The notes below the pieces were generated by a model. The model was not told the DNA's origin. It searched no databases and saw only the letters and a list, made by a program, of their open reading frames with translations. Shown in pieces: positions 9,806 to 18,285 of a stretch of 64,000 nucleotides of DNA (position 1 is the stretch's first letter; the number at the start of each line of letters is the position of its first letter). Location of the stretch: contig JBQNAI010000003.1 in NCBI GenBank assembly GCA_052170555.1, forward strand, positions 62,001 to 126,000, written 5' to 3'. The stretch comes from Scybalousia_A sp052170555. GTDB lineage: Bacteria > Bacteroidota > Bacteroidia > Bacteroidales > P3. The position numbers and the translations under genes were made by a program.

Positions 9806-10174
9806 TAAATTATAAATGATCTAATTTCATTTATTTTATATCTTAATTATCTTCTACTCACACATTTTAGTTTACTCAATTGTAATTATATTGCAAATAT
9901 GTAAAACTTAAGATAGAACTTATGTATCACTGATAACTAAACACGTTATATAATTTATCAACAGAATTATAAGATTGTAAAGGATAAACCTTATCATATC
10001 TAATATGTTATGCACCGATATGAGTAAATTCGGAAATATTCTAAAGAAAGAAAAAAAAGAGTCTCCAATTAAAATGTCAGAATGAAAATAACCATACCAA
10101 TACGAAATCGCTTAACAACATCATCTATAATATTTTAAATCACACTTGGAAAAATAATTTAGGACATTTTTTTG
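9806..10174. other. gene-free stretch before the MATE transporter
   Basis: AT-rich sequence between the terminator and the next promoter. I see no coding frame, RNA gene or repeat-family member in it. Confidence 0.5.
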
Positions 10175-10182
10175 TATCTTTG
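10175..10182 (+). promoter_or_regulatory. -7 box for the MATE transporter
   Basis: TATCTTTG, 93 nt before the start codon at 10276. Confidence 0.75.
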
Positions 10183-10275
10183 CAGAATAATATATGAAAT
10201 AAATCATTGTGTAATTAACATATTATTACACAAATTAGAAGTACAACTTTTTAAATTGAACAGAACAACGAATAA

Positions 10276-11622
10276 ATGATCGTACAAAAAAATTATTATA
10301 AACAAAACATTAAATTGGCTTTGCCTATCATCTTCTCTTCTTTGGGGCAACAATTGGTACAAATAGTAGATACACTGATGGTTAGTCAGTTGGGAATAAC
10401 ATCTTTAGCTGCTATCTCATTTGCTTCAGCAATAACCGCTAACGCTTTGGGCATAGGCATGGGGATATCATTAGCTTTAACCCCTTTAACCGGACAAAAT
10501 TATGCAAAAAACAAAACACATATATTAACCAAATTATTTGAGAACTCCTTATCTTTAAATGTTTTATTATCAATTGGTTTAATAGGTATTTTATTAACAC
10601 TTATGCCTTTTTTATATTTATTGGGACAACCGCAAGATGTAGTAGAATTGTGTAAACCTTATTATATTATTATAACTTTATCTTTCATACCGATGCTATG
10701 TTTTTTGACATTCAAACAATTCTTGGAAGGTCTTGACAATACAAAAGCTGCAATGCTAATCACCATATCTATGAATATTTTAAATATATTTTTAAATTGG
10801 ATATTTATTTTTGGTAAGTTAGGTTTGGAACCTATGGGTATCTTTGGAGCAGGTTTATCTACTTTTATAGCACGTATGTTATCCCCTATTGCGTTCTTTC
10901 TATATATTAGAATAAATAAAAAATATAAACATTATTTAGAAGGGTTTGGATGGAAAAATCTTTCTATTTATATGCATAAATGCCTACTAAAAATTGGCAT
11001 TCCTATTGCAGGACAAATATTTATTGAACTTTTTGCATTGTTTGGCATAACAATTATGATGGGTTGGATTTCCACGGCTTCACTTGCTTCTTATCAAATC
11101 ATAAATACAATGATTTCAACCACTTTTTTTGCAGCCAATGGCATTTCTTCTGCTACCACGGTATTGATTTCACATTCTTATGGGAGAAATAATTTTCAAG
11201 ATGTTAGAAAACATTTTTTTTCGGGGTGGAGAATAGTTTTATTTGTTATGGGTTGCTTTGCTTTAATTTTTATATTCTTCGGACAATACATAGCAATGTT
11301 ATTTTCTTCAGATATGGAGGTGATACATATAACCTCTACCCTTTTTATTGTTGCGGGAATATTTCAACTGATAGATGGCTCACAACTATCAGGCTTAGCA
11401 GGACTTCGTGGTATTAACGACGTAGTAAAACCAATGTTATATGCATTTATCTCTTATTTATTGATAGCTTTACCTTGTGCATACATATGTGGTTTTATTC
11501 TCAAATTAGGATCATGTAGTATATTTGCAGGATTTTCTTTTGGTTTGGCAATAGCTGGTACTCTTTATCACACAAGATTTTATAAAATATTACGAATATA
11601 TTCACTAAAACAGAAGTTCTAA
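10276..11622 (+). CDS. MATE family multidrug/Na+ antiporter
   Basis: Inner-membrane exporter of the MATE family, which extrudes cationic drugs or metabolites using Na+ or H+ gradients. The 448 residues match the family length. Hydrophobic segments run through the whole protein in the twelve-helix pattern with two homologous halves. Family-like motifs are IKLALPIIFSSLGQQLVQIVDTLMVSQLG in the first helix region and the TPLTGQNYAKNKTH loop near residue 70. The second half begins near LLKIGIPIAGQIFIELFAL (about residue 238). The substrate cannot be inferred. It has its own promoter, and the next gene also has one, so it is probably monocistronic. Confidence 0.9.
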   Translation: MIVQKNYYKQNIKLALPIIFSSLGQQLVQIVDTLMVSQLGITSLAAISFASAITANALGIGMGISLALTPLTGQNYAKNKTHILTKLFENSLSLNVLLSIGLIGILLTLMPFLYLLGQPQDVVELCKPYYIIITLSFIPMLCFLTFKQFLEGLDNTKAAMLITISMNILNIFLNWIFIFGKLGLEPMGIFGAGLSTFIARMLSPIAFFLYIRINKKYKHYLEGFGWKNLSIYMHKCLLKIGIPIAGQIFIELFALFGITIMMGWISTASLASYQIINTMISTTFFAANGISSATTVLISHSYGRNNFQDVRKHFFSGWRIVLFVMGCFALIFIFFGQYIAMLFSSDMEVIHITSTLFIVAGIFQLIDGSQLSGLAGLRGINDVVKPMLYAFISYLLIALPCAYICGFILKLGSCSIFAGFSFGLAIAGTLYHTRFYKILRIYSLKQKF

Positions 11623-11646
11623 AGATTTTTATTTAAAAATTTATTT

Positions 11647-11654
11647 TAACTTTG
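11647..11654 (+). promoter_or_regulatory. -7 box for the nitroreductase-family gene
   Basis: TAACTTTG, 36 nt before the ATG at 11690. Confidence 0.7.
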
Positions 11655-11689
11655 TAGTTTAATTTTCAACATTTTTAAATAAAATCAAT

Positions 11690-12322
11690 ATGAAAAGATT
11701 GACATTTTTATCTATCATTGTTTCTACATTTTTCAGCCTTAATGCACAGAATATTAATTTACCCAAACCGGAGACTGAAGGAGGAGAAAGCGTATTAAAA
11801 GCCATTGCGATCAGACAGTCAGACCGTAGTTTCAAAGACGGAGATATTTCATTGCAAGACTTATCTACTATCTTATGGGCAGGATTCGGTTATTCTCACG
11901 ATGACAAACGTACTATACCTACTGCAATGAATAGACAGGATATAGACTTATATGTATTTTTATCTAACGGCATTTATAAATGGAACGCAAAGGATAATGT
12001 ATTGGAATTAATAAAAAAAGGAGATTACAGAAAAGATACTGATAAACCTAATGGTTTTGCAAGCAAAGTAACAAATATTGCTATTGTCTCTGATTTGGAA
12101 AAATTTGGCGTAAAACAAGACCATCATAGAGCTTTTGTTTTCGGAGCGATGTCTAGTGCTTATGCCAGTGAAAATATGTATTTGGCAATTAGCGGTATGA
12201 ACCGTAATTTAGGAACAGTAACTCGTTATGCTGCACAACAAGAGAAGGAAATTGCCACGTTACTCCAATTAAACCAATTTCAAAGAGTTTTTCTTTTCCA
12301 GACAATCGGTTATAAAAAATAG
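11690..12322 (+). CDS. exported nitroreductase-family protein
   Basis: A 210-residue protein with an N-terminal signal peptide (MKRLTFLSIIVSTFFSLNAQ) followed by a SagB/nitroreductase-type FMN fold. Seen: an AIAIRQSDRSF motif near residue 40, equivalent to the RRSxRxF FMN-phosphate site, then LQDLSTILWAGFGYS, TAMNRQDIDLYVF, and the glycine/alanine-rich AFVFGAMSSAYASENMYLAISGMN helix. The family reduces nitro or quinone compounds, or oxidises azolines, with FMN. Export of such a flavoprotein is unusual in general but frequent in Bacteroidales. The physiological substrate is unknown. It converges with the DUF1848 gene on the other strand with a 19-bp gap and no clear terminator. Confidence 0.8.
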   Translation: MKRLTFLSIIVSTFFSLNAQNINLPKPETEGGESVLKAIAIRQSDRSFKDGDISLQDLSTILWAGFGYSHDDKRTIPTAMNRQDIDLYVFLSNGIYKWNAKDNVLELIKKGDYRKDTDKPNGFASKVTNIAIVSDLEKFGVKQDHHRAFVFGAMSSAYASENMYLAISGMNRNLGTVTRYAAQQEKEIATLLQLNQFQRVFLFQTIGYKK

Positions 12323-12341
12323 AATAAACACATTAATTAAA

Positions 12342-13283
12342 TTAAAATAATTCTCCTTGCATCGCAGTATCTCTAAGTAAAAATGAATATTGCGATGCTT
12401 TTTTTATAATATCGTTTTGTTGAAGTTCTCCTACAAGTAATGGAGACAAGGGGTTGTGCTTATGAATATTATATTCAATATTTTGAGGCTGAGTATTTGC
12501 ATAACAATATTTACATCCATTCAGACAAGTATTATACGCACCAATATCTCTCATGGGAATACAACCGCAATTCTCCCTTATACCGGTATGCTTAATGTTT
12601 TTAAAATTCACATTTAAAGCATCTGTGAGTATTTTTGAGGTAACACAACCTGAAAGTCCAATTCCATATTTTTCATAACTTTCTTTCGTTGCACAAGTTT
12701 GGACTCTAATATTATTTTTTCTTGCTATCTCCCCTATTTTTCTAACAAACATATTTTTCATATCATTTGTAGGGTAAATAATATCAGGAATTCGGTTTGC
12801 AACTCTCGGATATATCTCCACAAAAGAAAAAAGGCAATAATTTATATGACCACTTAAAAATTGAGAAATATAATCAAAAGCTTGACAATGTAGTTCCAAC
12901 GTATATTTGTTCGTAAAAATAATAGGATCATATCTCCAAACTATTTTTTGCTTACCTATTTGTTTAGATAAGATTTGTAAGGTTTTGATACTAAAATCAA
13001 TATCAGGTACATTTGGTTCAATATCTTTATCGTAGCAAGTGATTGTATAATGACAAAATATATTAAATTTATTATAAATTTTATAAAAGTCTTTCAGTAT
13101 TGGAGAATAATTTTTGGAACAAAAGACAACACAATCTACAACTTTCGTATTAAGTTTGTAAATCAATACCTGCTGAGGCTGGAATGGATTACGACTATAA
13201 ACTTCTCCCATTTCGAACCTATTTAACAACCAGGGTGTGAAATAATTAACTATATCTGTACGACCTCCTGTATTAATTATCAT
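12342..13283 (-). CDS. DUF1848-family protein with C-terminal Cys cluster
   Basis: A 313-residue cytoplasmic protein of the DUF1848 family; the N-terminus MIINTGGRTDIVNYFTPW is characteristic. No function is established to my knowledge. The striking part is the C-terminal Cys cluster: a REN-C-G-C segment, then NTCLNGCKYCYAN with Cys253, Cys257 and Cys260 spaced CxxxCxxC. This is the spacing that holds the 4Fe-4S cluster in radical SAM enzymes. In those enzymes it is near the N-terminus; here it is about 50 residues from the C-terminus. A metal or Fe-S role is therefore inference. No clear -7 box is seen upstream. Confidence 0.75.
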   Translation of the reverse strand: MIINTGGRTDIVNYFTPWLLNRFEMGEVYSRNPFQPQQVLIYKLNTKVVDCVVFCSKNYSPILKDFYKIYNKFNIFCHYTITCYDKDIEPNVPDIDFSIKTLQILSKQIGKQKIVWRYDPIIFTNKYTLELHCQAFDYISQFLSGHINYCLFSFVEIYPRVANRIPDIIYPTNDMKNMFVRKIGEIARKNNIRVQTCATKESYEKYGIGLSGCVTSKILTDALNVNFKNIKHTGIRENCGCIPMRDIGAYNTCLNGCKYCYANTQPQNIEYNIHKHNPLSPLLVGELQQNDIIKKASQYSFLLRDTAMQGELF

Positions 13284-13444
13284 ACATCTTTACTTATTCA
13301 AAAATCACATAGAGATACTGAGAAATCTATTTTTCAAAAATTTTTTTTAATATTTCTATTTAATCTACGATCTTAGCATATCACACTACTACTTTCGAAT
13401 TTATATCAATAAATTCAGAATTTAATTTATTTATTAAAGAGATA

Positions 13445-13492
13445 AAAACAAAAAATGACACATTTGTATATCAAAGTGTCATTTTTTGTTTT
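13445..13492 (-). terminator. hairpin terminator behind kdd
   Basis: Perfect 17-bp stem: 13445-13461 pairs with 13476-13492 (core AAATGACAC / GTGTCATTT), with a 14-nt loop and A/T runs at both feet. It lies 77 bp beyond the kdd stop codon on the minus strand. The rest of the 285-bp gap shows nothing recognisable. Confidence 0.7.
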
Positions 13493-13568
13493 CATTTTTC
13501 ATTTTTTAATTTTAGCTAATCAATAGATAACTACCACATTGTTTTAATTACCTATCTCTTTGAGAGAA

Positions 13569-14642
13569 TTAAGCATATAAATCTTCAAAAACTTTCCTCA
13601 AAGATGGGCATTCCCTCAACTCTTGCAATGTAATTTCTGCATGTCCTTTGGTATAGCCATTACCAATAATCATAGTAACATCACTACCAACACCTTCAGC
13701 TCCCAGAGCAGCCTTTGTAAATGAAGTACTCATTGAGAAGAAATAAACAACTCCATCATTCTTGGTACAAAGCACACTTGTCATCTCTGTATCAGGAACA
13801 TTCACATTATTAATTGTAACATCTGCCATCTGACCGTTAGTCAAATCACTAATTTTTTCTAACATTGCAACAGGGTCGTTAGCATTACCGGCAAAAACAA
13901 TATCACAAAAACCAAGTTCTTGCAAACGTTTTGTACTCTTTTCGCTGTGACACATACCAATAACCTTTCCCGTTACACCTACACGCTTCTTAGCCTCATA
14001 ACAACACAACATACCACTCTTTCCTCCTGCACCAATAATAAGGACAGTATCTCCTGGTTTGCAAAGTTTAGCTGTTTGGGCAGGTGCTCCCGCAACATCT
14101 AGTGCAGATAATGCAAGTTTTTCCGGCATATCGTTCGGAATCTTAGCATATATACCACTCTCAAACAGAATTGCTTTCCCTTTGATGTCAACTTGGTCTA
14201 CATCTGTACGAATAGCTAATATTTCATCTATTCTCAAAGGAGTAAGAGACAAAGACACCAAAGTTGCAATTTTATCTCCCTCTTTTAAATCTGTTTTTCC
14301 TTTTAGGGCATCTCCTATTTTCTCAACACGTCCTAAAAGCATACCACCTGATCCTGTTCTTCTATTTCTGTGTTTGCCTTGCAAAGCAACGTTCAAAAGT
14401 ATCTCCTTCTTAATTTCCTCAATTACTTTTTCCTCACTTGCTCCTTCACCAGCCTGAGATTTAGCATAATTATAAATATCCGTAAATGAAGCAGAATCTA
14501 TATTAAGTGTCTGAACATCAATCAGTATCTCGTTATCATAAATCTCATCCATATTATTGTCAATTTTGTTTGCCGGTTGAGGCAAAACGCCCTTAGGTTC
14601 AATCACACGGTGTGTACCGTATTTATTTCCTTTTTTCTGCAT
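13569..14642 (-). CDS. kdd: L-erythro-3,5-diaminohexanoate dehydrogenase
   Basis: Kdd oxidatively deaminates 3,5-diaminohexanoate to 5-amino-3-oxohexanoate with NAD(P), the step after the two aminomutases in lysine fermentation to butyrate and acetate. The 357-residue length and N-terminus (KYGTHRVIEPKGVLPQPA) are those of the family. A nucleotide-binding turn VLIIGAGGKSGMLCCYEAK lies near residue 200, in a medium-chain-dehydrogenase-like fold. The gene stands alone here with its own promoter and terminator. kamD/kamE lie 30 kb away on the other strand, and kamA, kce, kal and the CoA-transferase genes are not in the window. It sits next to a BtuB/BtuG-like pair, which is suggestive because the upstream aminomutase needs B12. 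Confidence 0.9.
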   Translation of the reverse strand: MQKKGNKYGTHRVIEPKGVLPQPANKIDNNMDEIYDNEILIDVQTLNIDSASFTDIYNYAKSQAGEGASEEKVIEEIKKEILLNVALQGKHRNRRTGSGGMLLGRVEKIGDALKGKTDLKEGDKIATLVSLSLTPLRIDEILAIRTDVDQVDIKGKAILFESGIYAKIPNDMPEKLALSALDVAGAPAQTAKLCKPGDTVLIIGAGGKSGMLCCYEAKKRVGVTGKVIGMCHSEKSTKRLQELGFCDIVFAGNANDPVAMLEKISDLTNGQMADVTINNVNVPDTEMTSVLCTKNDGVVYFFSMSTSFTKAALGAEGVGSDVTMIIGNGYTKGHAEITLQELRECPSLRKVFEDLYA

Positions 14643-14699
14643 AATTATAAATTATTAAAAAAATTATTATTAAATACTTTATATTTTTTAAGTGATTTG

Positions 14700-14707
14700 C
14701 AAAAGTA
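14700..14707 (-). promoter_or_regulatory. -7 box for kdd
   Basis: CAAAAGTA on plus, TACTTTTG on minus, 58 nt upstream of the kdd ATG. Confidence 0.75.
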
Positions 14708-14748
14708 CAAAAAAATATCATTACCACAATTCATTTTTATCACAATTA

Positions 14749-15840
14749 TTAATTATCAACCAGTAAATCAAGACGTTTTTTTATTACAATATTAGGTCCT
14801 ATTGAGGTCGGAAAACTGTAAATCAAACCTATTTCTTCGTCAAACGCAAAAACTTCACCCGAAACTGTAAAATTTTTGGGATCGCATACATAAATAACAT
14901 TATCAACAATACTGATACGGTAAGGAGTACGCAAATTCTTGGGAACTGTTGCAAAATTAGTCGGTGGAGCATGCAAATTATTTACATTTATTTTACTTAA
15001 TGTTATGCCTTCACCAACCCAGGGTTTATAAATATAATATAAGAATCCTTTATGGAACGCAAAATCCGTAATATTTACATCAATAGAATCTATTTTTTTA
15101 CCTTTCTCTATAACCGTCATACGATACACCCCACTATAATCTCCCGTGGAAACAACATATATCCTATTGTTATAACTTTTTACATTTTGAGGATTGTCCA
15201 TAACAGTAATCATTTGCTCAACTTTGAATGTTTCCGTATTTATGACCGATACCGTCCTATCATAATTAGGATTATCCAAACCTCCGCTATTAGCTACATA
15301 AAGTTTTCCCTCTGCCTCGGCAATTCCCTCAGGATTTCTTCCTCCTGTTGCCAATACTTGGACAATATCTTTTGTCTTAACAGAAATCTTTAACACATTA
15401 CCATCGAAACAAGTTAAATACACATAATTGTTATAATAGACTAAATGACGAGGTTGCCTATCAACATTATTTTCATTAAGTATAGGTATCATCTTTTTCA
15501 GTTGTCCGTTCTCTGAATTTACTACTGTAACCATTGCTGAGCCTGTTACAGCAATCCAAAGTTCATCATCAACCTTTATCATATCATTTGCCGTTTCCCC
15601 CAATCCTTGCGAATTTATCAAAGAATAAACATCTCTTCGTGATATACTATCTCCAAAAGAAAAAAAACTTAAAGCGGAATTGTTATTGTGAAAAACACCT
15701 TCACAAAGTACGTATAACCCGTTTGCATCGCCTATAGCATTTGTCGGTTTTGAAGAATTATCATCCTTGCAGGCAAAGAGAACTGTCATCATCATAAAAA
15801 ATATTGACAACTTACTAAATTTCCAAAATTTTGTGTTCAT
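14749..15840 (-). CDS. btuG: surface beta-propeller lipoprotein, BtuG-like (YncE/DUF5074 type)
   Basis: A 363-residue lipoprotein with a YncE-like beta-propeller. The signal peptide ends in LFAC with Cys24 followed by KDDN. Lys plus two acidic residues after the Cys is the surface-export signal described for Bacteroidota lipoproteins. Repeating blade motifs are visible, for example GLYVLCEGVFHNNNS, ELWIAVTGS, KLYVANSGG, RIYVVSTGD and VIYVCDP. In Bacteroides, BtuG is a surface propeller that captures corrinoids and lids the BtuB transporter. The gene directly downstream of a BtuB-like receptor on the same strand fits that role. The 266-bp gap to btuB holds a long palindrome (15971-16039) and no -7 box, so co-transcription is likely. 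A different ligand cannot be excluded. Confidence 0.72.
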   Translation of the reverse strand: MNTKFWKFSKLSIFFMMMTVLFACKDDNSSKPTNAIGDANGLYVLCEGVFHNNNSALSFFSFGDSISRRDVYSLINSQGLGETANDMIKVDDELWIAVTGSAMVTVVNSENGQLKKMIPILNENNVDRQPRHLVYYNNYVYLTCFDGNVLKISVKTKDIVQVLATGGRNPEGIAEAEGKLYVANSGGLDNPNYDRTVSVINTETFKVEQMITVMDNPQNVKSYNNRIYVVSTGDYSGVYRMTVIEKGKKIDSIDVNITDFAFHKGFLYYIYKPWVGEGITLSKINVNNLHAPPTNFATVPKNLRTPYRISIVDNVIYVCDPKNFTVSGEVFAFDEEIGLIYSFPTSIGPNIVIKKRLDLLVDN

Positions 15841-15970
15841 TGTATTTGTTATTTTTTGTTATTTATTAATTTTCACTTACCAATCTTGATATCAAAACTC
15901 AACTACAATACCAAACCACTAACAATTATTATGATTAATGATGACAACATCACTATATTTTGGTATTCTG

Positions 15971-16039
15971 TAAAATTAAAGTGTGACATTAATAAATTAT
16001 TTCTTGAAAATAATTTATTAATGTCACACTTTAATTTTA
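15971..16039. repeat. palindromic repeat family, complete 31-32 bp inverted repeat
   Basis: Arms 15971-16002 and 16008-16039 are perfectly complementary, with loop CTTGA. The core is TTAAAGTGTGACATTAAT against its reverse complement. It has the same layout and the same loop as 47392-47462, but both arms carry GTGTGAC/GTCACAC instead of GTGGGAC/GTCCCAC. It lies between the btuB-like and btuG-like genes. Confidence 0.85.
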
Positions 16040-16106
16040 TGAAAATACATAGGAGTTTAGTCATAGCACAAAGATAAGGTATAAAATATATAAAACCATT
16101 ATTATT

Positions 16107-18098
16107 TTAAAAACATAACCGTATTTTCATATTACAATTAGTTCCCATCATGGGATAAGAACGGATAATTTCGTATTGTTTATTGAATATATTATTGACT
16201 GATGCTGTGAAAGTTATATCTTTTATATTGTAATCCCTTAATTGAATATCATAAGATAAACTTACACTATGGTCGGTATAAGATTTGAGTATATTATCCG
16301 ATATATTTTCTTGCAAAGACCAACGTTTATCTACTGCAAGACAAGTATAACCCAAACGCCATGCCTTGTAATCAAAGCTATATATAATGCTGATAACATT
16401 TTCCGGCATATAAGGTAAGTTTTGTCTATAAGTATAGGAAGACTCATCCATATCAATGGCTTTCTGATAAGAATAATTAATTTTAATATTCGTTTGGACA
16501 CGTGCTTTTATACTCCAAAGACAATTAAATTTAATATCAATACCATAAATATCTACCTTACCATAGTTAAGCATTGACCAAATAAATTGGTTTATAGGAA
16601 TAGCCACTATTTTATCTCTTACATTGTTGTAATACAAATCTATTTCAGGTTGAATACGAAAATTAGAAATATCAAATGACCATACATTAGCCCAAGATAA
16701 TTGATTAGTTATTTCAGGATTCAAATTTGTATTCCCAATTCGTTTATAATATAATTCATTAAAAGTGGGCATACGAAAAATATTCTTGTAGAAAAATGTA
16801 GATGTCCAAAAATTTTTCTCATACCTGATACTAATAAATGGAGATAAATAGTTAGAATTCTTTTGTAAACTATTGAACCAGTCATGATACAGACTATGAA
16901 TAGCATTAGTAGTAAATACCCATCTTTCATAACTAAAACGCAATAAAATGGCAGTCAAAGACGAAAATCTTTGAGGAACAGTAGAAAATACCGTATAGTC
17001 AAGCGAATTAAAAGCTAAATCATTTGTTACAGCTAAAAATAGATTCTCTTTAAATCTACAATTCATTACATTATTCATATAAAAAAATCTCTGTGTATAA
17101 TTATCATCCTGTCCTTGCGAAGAACTCCAATAGTGAGGGTCAATATAACGTGTGTAATTCCAGTCAAATTTCAAATTATTTTTATATGTTAGCTTATCGT
17201 TTAATAATAAAGTAAAATCAGTTTGTGCAAAAAAATTTTTATTCCATAATCTTTGTTTTGAATTTTGGTAATATAATTTAACATTTGAGGGAAGTCCTCT
17301 ATTGGAATAGTAATAAAATACCTTTGTTTTAATATTTTGTCTCGTAGAAAAGGAACGAAACCAATTTATTTCAATGTTAGAAGAAAACATATCATTATTT
17401 TCTCTATTTAACTTTTTAGTAACAAATTTCTGATTATCACCATATAGAATCTTATACGGATAACGACCATCTGTATTAATCAAATTTGTTAAAATTGTAA
17501 CAATATCTTTATTGGAAATTTTATTTGCTAAAAACAGACTGCTATTAAACAAATTGAAATTACCATAAGTCAAAGAAAAATCACCCATTAATTTTTTTGA
17601 CTCCATATTTGGTTTTCTTGTTTCAATATTGATCGTAGATGCTGATGCCAAAGAAGTCGCCGTAGGTAAAAAAAAAGAAAATTGAGCATTGGCTAAGGCA
17701 AGAGAACTTACACTTGATAATGAGTATTTACTCAAATCAATTTGACCACTTTGATTGTCAAACAAATTTATTCCATCATACAAAACTGATGTGTGATTTG
17801 AGGACAGACCCCTTACACTTACGGTTTTTATTCCGCCCAATCCTCCATAATCTTTAACCAAAACACCACCCAAAAATTTACTAGCATCTCCTATATTTTG
17901 CACATTGATAATTTGTAATTGCTTAGTATTTAGTTTATCTCCACTATGAACAATTTCTTTCAGTTCAATAAAATCTCCTCTTATTACAACGCTATCCAAA
18001 TTTACACTTTTGATAGTATCTTGTGCTCTTGCACATAGTGTAATAAGCAATATATATATATATATACATGTATGTATTTTATTCAAGAATTTGGTCAA
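16107..18098 (-). CDS. btuB: TonB-dependent outer-membrane receptor, BtuB-like
   Basis: A 663-residue TonB-dependent receptor. After a signal peptide (cleavage near LCARAQ) comes a plug domain with QIINVQNIGDASKFLGGVLVKDYGGLGGIKTVSVRGLSSNHTSVLYDGI (shown in family, residues about 60-110). A barrel follows, ending in an aromatic residue (...IRLCF). Small size and the partner beta-propeller lipoprotein point to the BtuB corrinoid receptor type; substrate specificity is inference. The start is a TTG at 18098: no ATG lies upstream in frame before a stop near 18126, and the promoter box is only 15 nt away. A run of eight TA units (18051-18066) lies inside the signal-peptide codons. No cobalamin riboswitch fits in the very short leader. 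Confidence 0.78.
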   Translation of the reverse strand: MTKFLNKIHTCIYIYILLITLCARAQDTIKSVNLDSVVIRGDFIELKEIVHSGDKLNTKQLQIINVQNIGDASKFLGGVLVKDYGGLGGIKTVSVRGLSSNHTSVLYDGINLFDNQSGQIDLSKYSLSSVSSLALANAQFSFFLPTATSLASASTINIETRKPNMESKKLMGDFSLTYGNFNLFNSSLFLANKISNKDIVTILTNLINTDGRYPYKILYGDNQKFVTKKLNRENNDMFSSNIEINWFRSFSTRQNIKTKVFYYYSNRGLPSNVKLYYQNSKQRLWNKNFFAQTDFTLLLNDKLTYKNNLKFDWNYTRYIDPHYWSSSQGQDDNYTQRFFYMNNVMNCRFKENLFLAVTNDLAFNSLDYTVFSTVPQRFSSLTAILLRFSYERWVFTTNAIHSLYHDWFNSLQKNSNYLSPFISIRYEKNFWTSTFFYKNIFRMPTFNELYYKRIGNTNLNPEITNQLSWANVWSFDISNFRIQPEIDLYYNNVRDKIVAIPINQFIWSMLNYGKVDIYGIDIKFNCLWSIKARVQTNIKINYSYQKAIDMDESSYTYRQNLPYMPENVISIIYSFDYKAWRLGYTCLAVDKRWSLQENISDNILKSYTDHSVSLSYDIQLRDYNIKDITFTASVNNIFNKQYEIIRSYPMMGTNCNMKIRLCF
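18051..18066. repeat. (TA)8 dinucleotide tract in the btuB-like signal peptide
   Basis: Eight perfect TA units inside codons 11-16 (Ile/Tyr alternation). Gain or loss of one unit would shift the frame of the receptor just after the start. Confidence 0.9.
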
Positions 18099-18112
18099 TT
18101 TGTTATTTTTTG

Positions 18113-18120
18113 CAAAGATA
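18113..18120 (-). promoter_or_regulatory. -7 box for the btuB-like gene
   Basis: CAAAGATA on plus, TATCTTTG on minus, 15 nt before the TTG start. The leader would be very short, which rules out a riboswitch. Confidence 0.75.
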
Positions 18121-18210
18121 CGAATTTATCAAAATATGACAAAAAAAAGCCTTTCCCTTATATTATGAAAAATAATGTATAGAATAATTATCAAATAGAA
18201 CATAATAAAA

Positions 18211-18252
18211 ATTGGAGTGCTATTTTAATAAAAATTAAAGTAGCACTCCAAT
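18211..18252 (-). terminator. hairpin terminator behind serA
   Basis: 19-nt arms (18211-18229 and 18234-18252; ATTGGAGTGCTATTTTAAT against its complement with one G-T pair) with a 4-nt loop. On the minus strand the stem is followed by a T-rich run. It lies 34 bp past the serA stop. Confidence 0.75.
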
Positions 18253-18285
18253 ACTATAAAACAGCACTTTATTGAGATATTGTCA

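Noticed and set aside
15856..16077. A 73-codon plus-strand ORF between btuB and btuG
   Set aside because: It runs straight through the 69-bp palindrome, has no promoter and no protein-like composition.
18099..18210. Cobalamin riboswitch in front of the btuB-like gene
   Set aside because: The promoter box is only 15 nt from the start, so no structured leader fits, and no B12-box sequence is present. None was seen upstream of kamD either.
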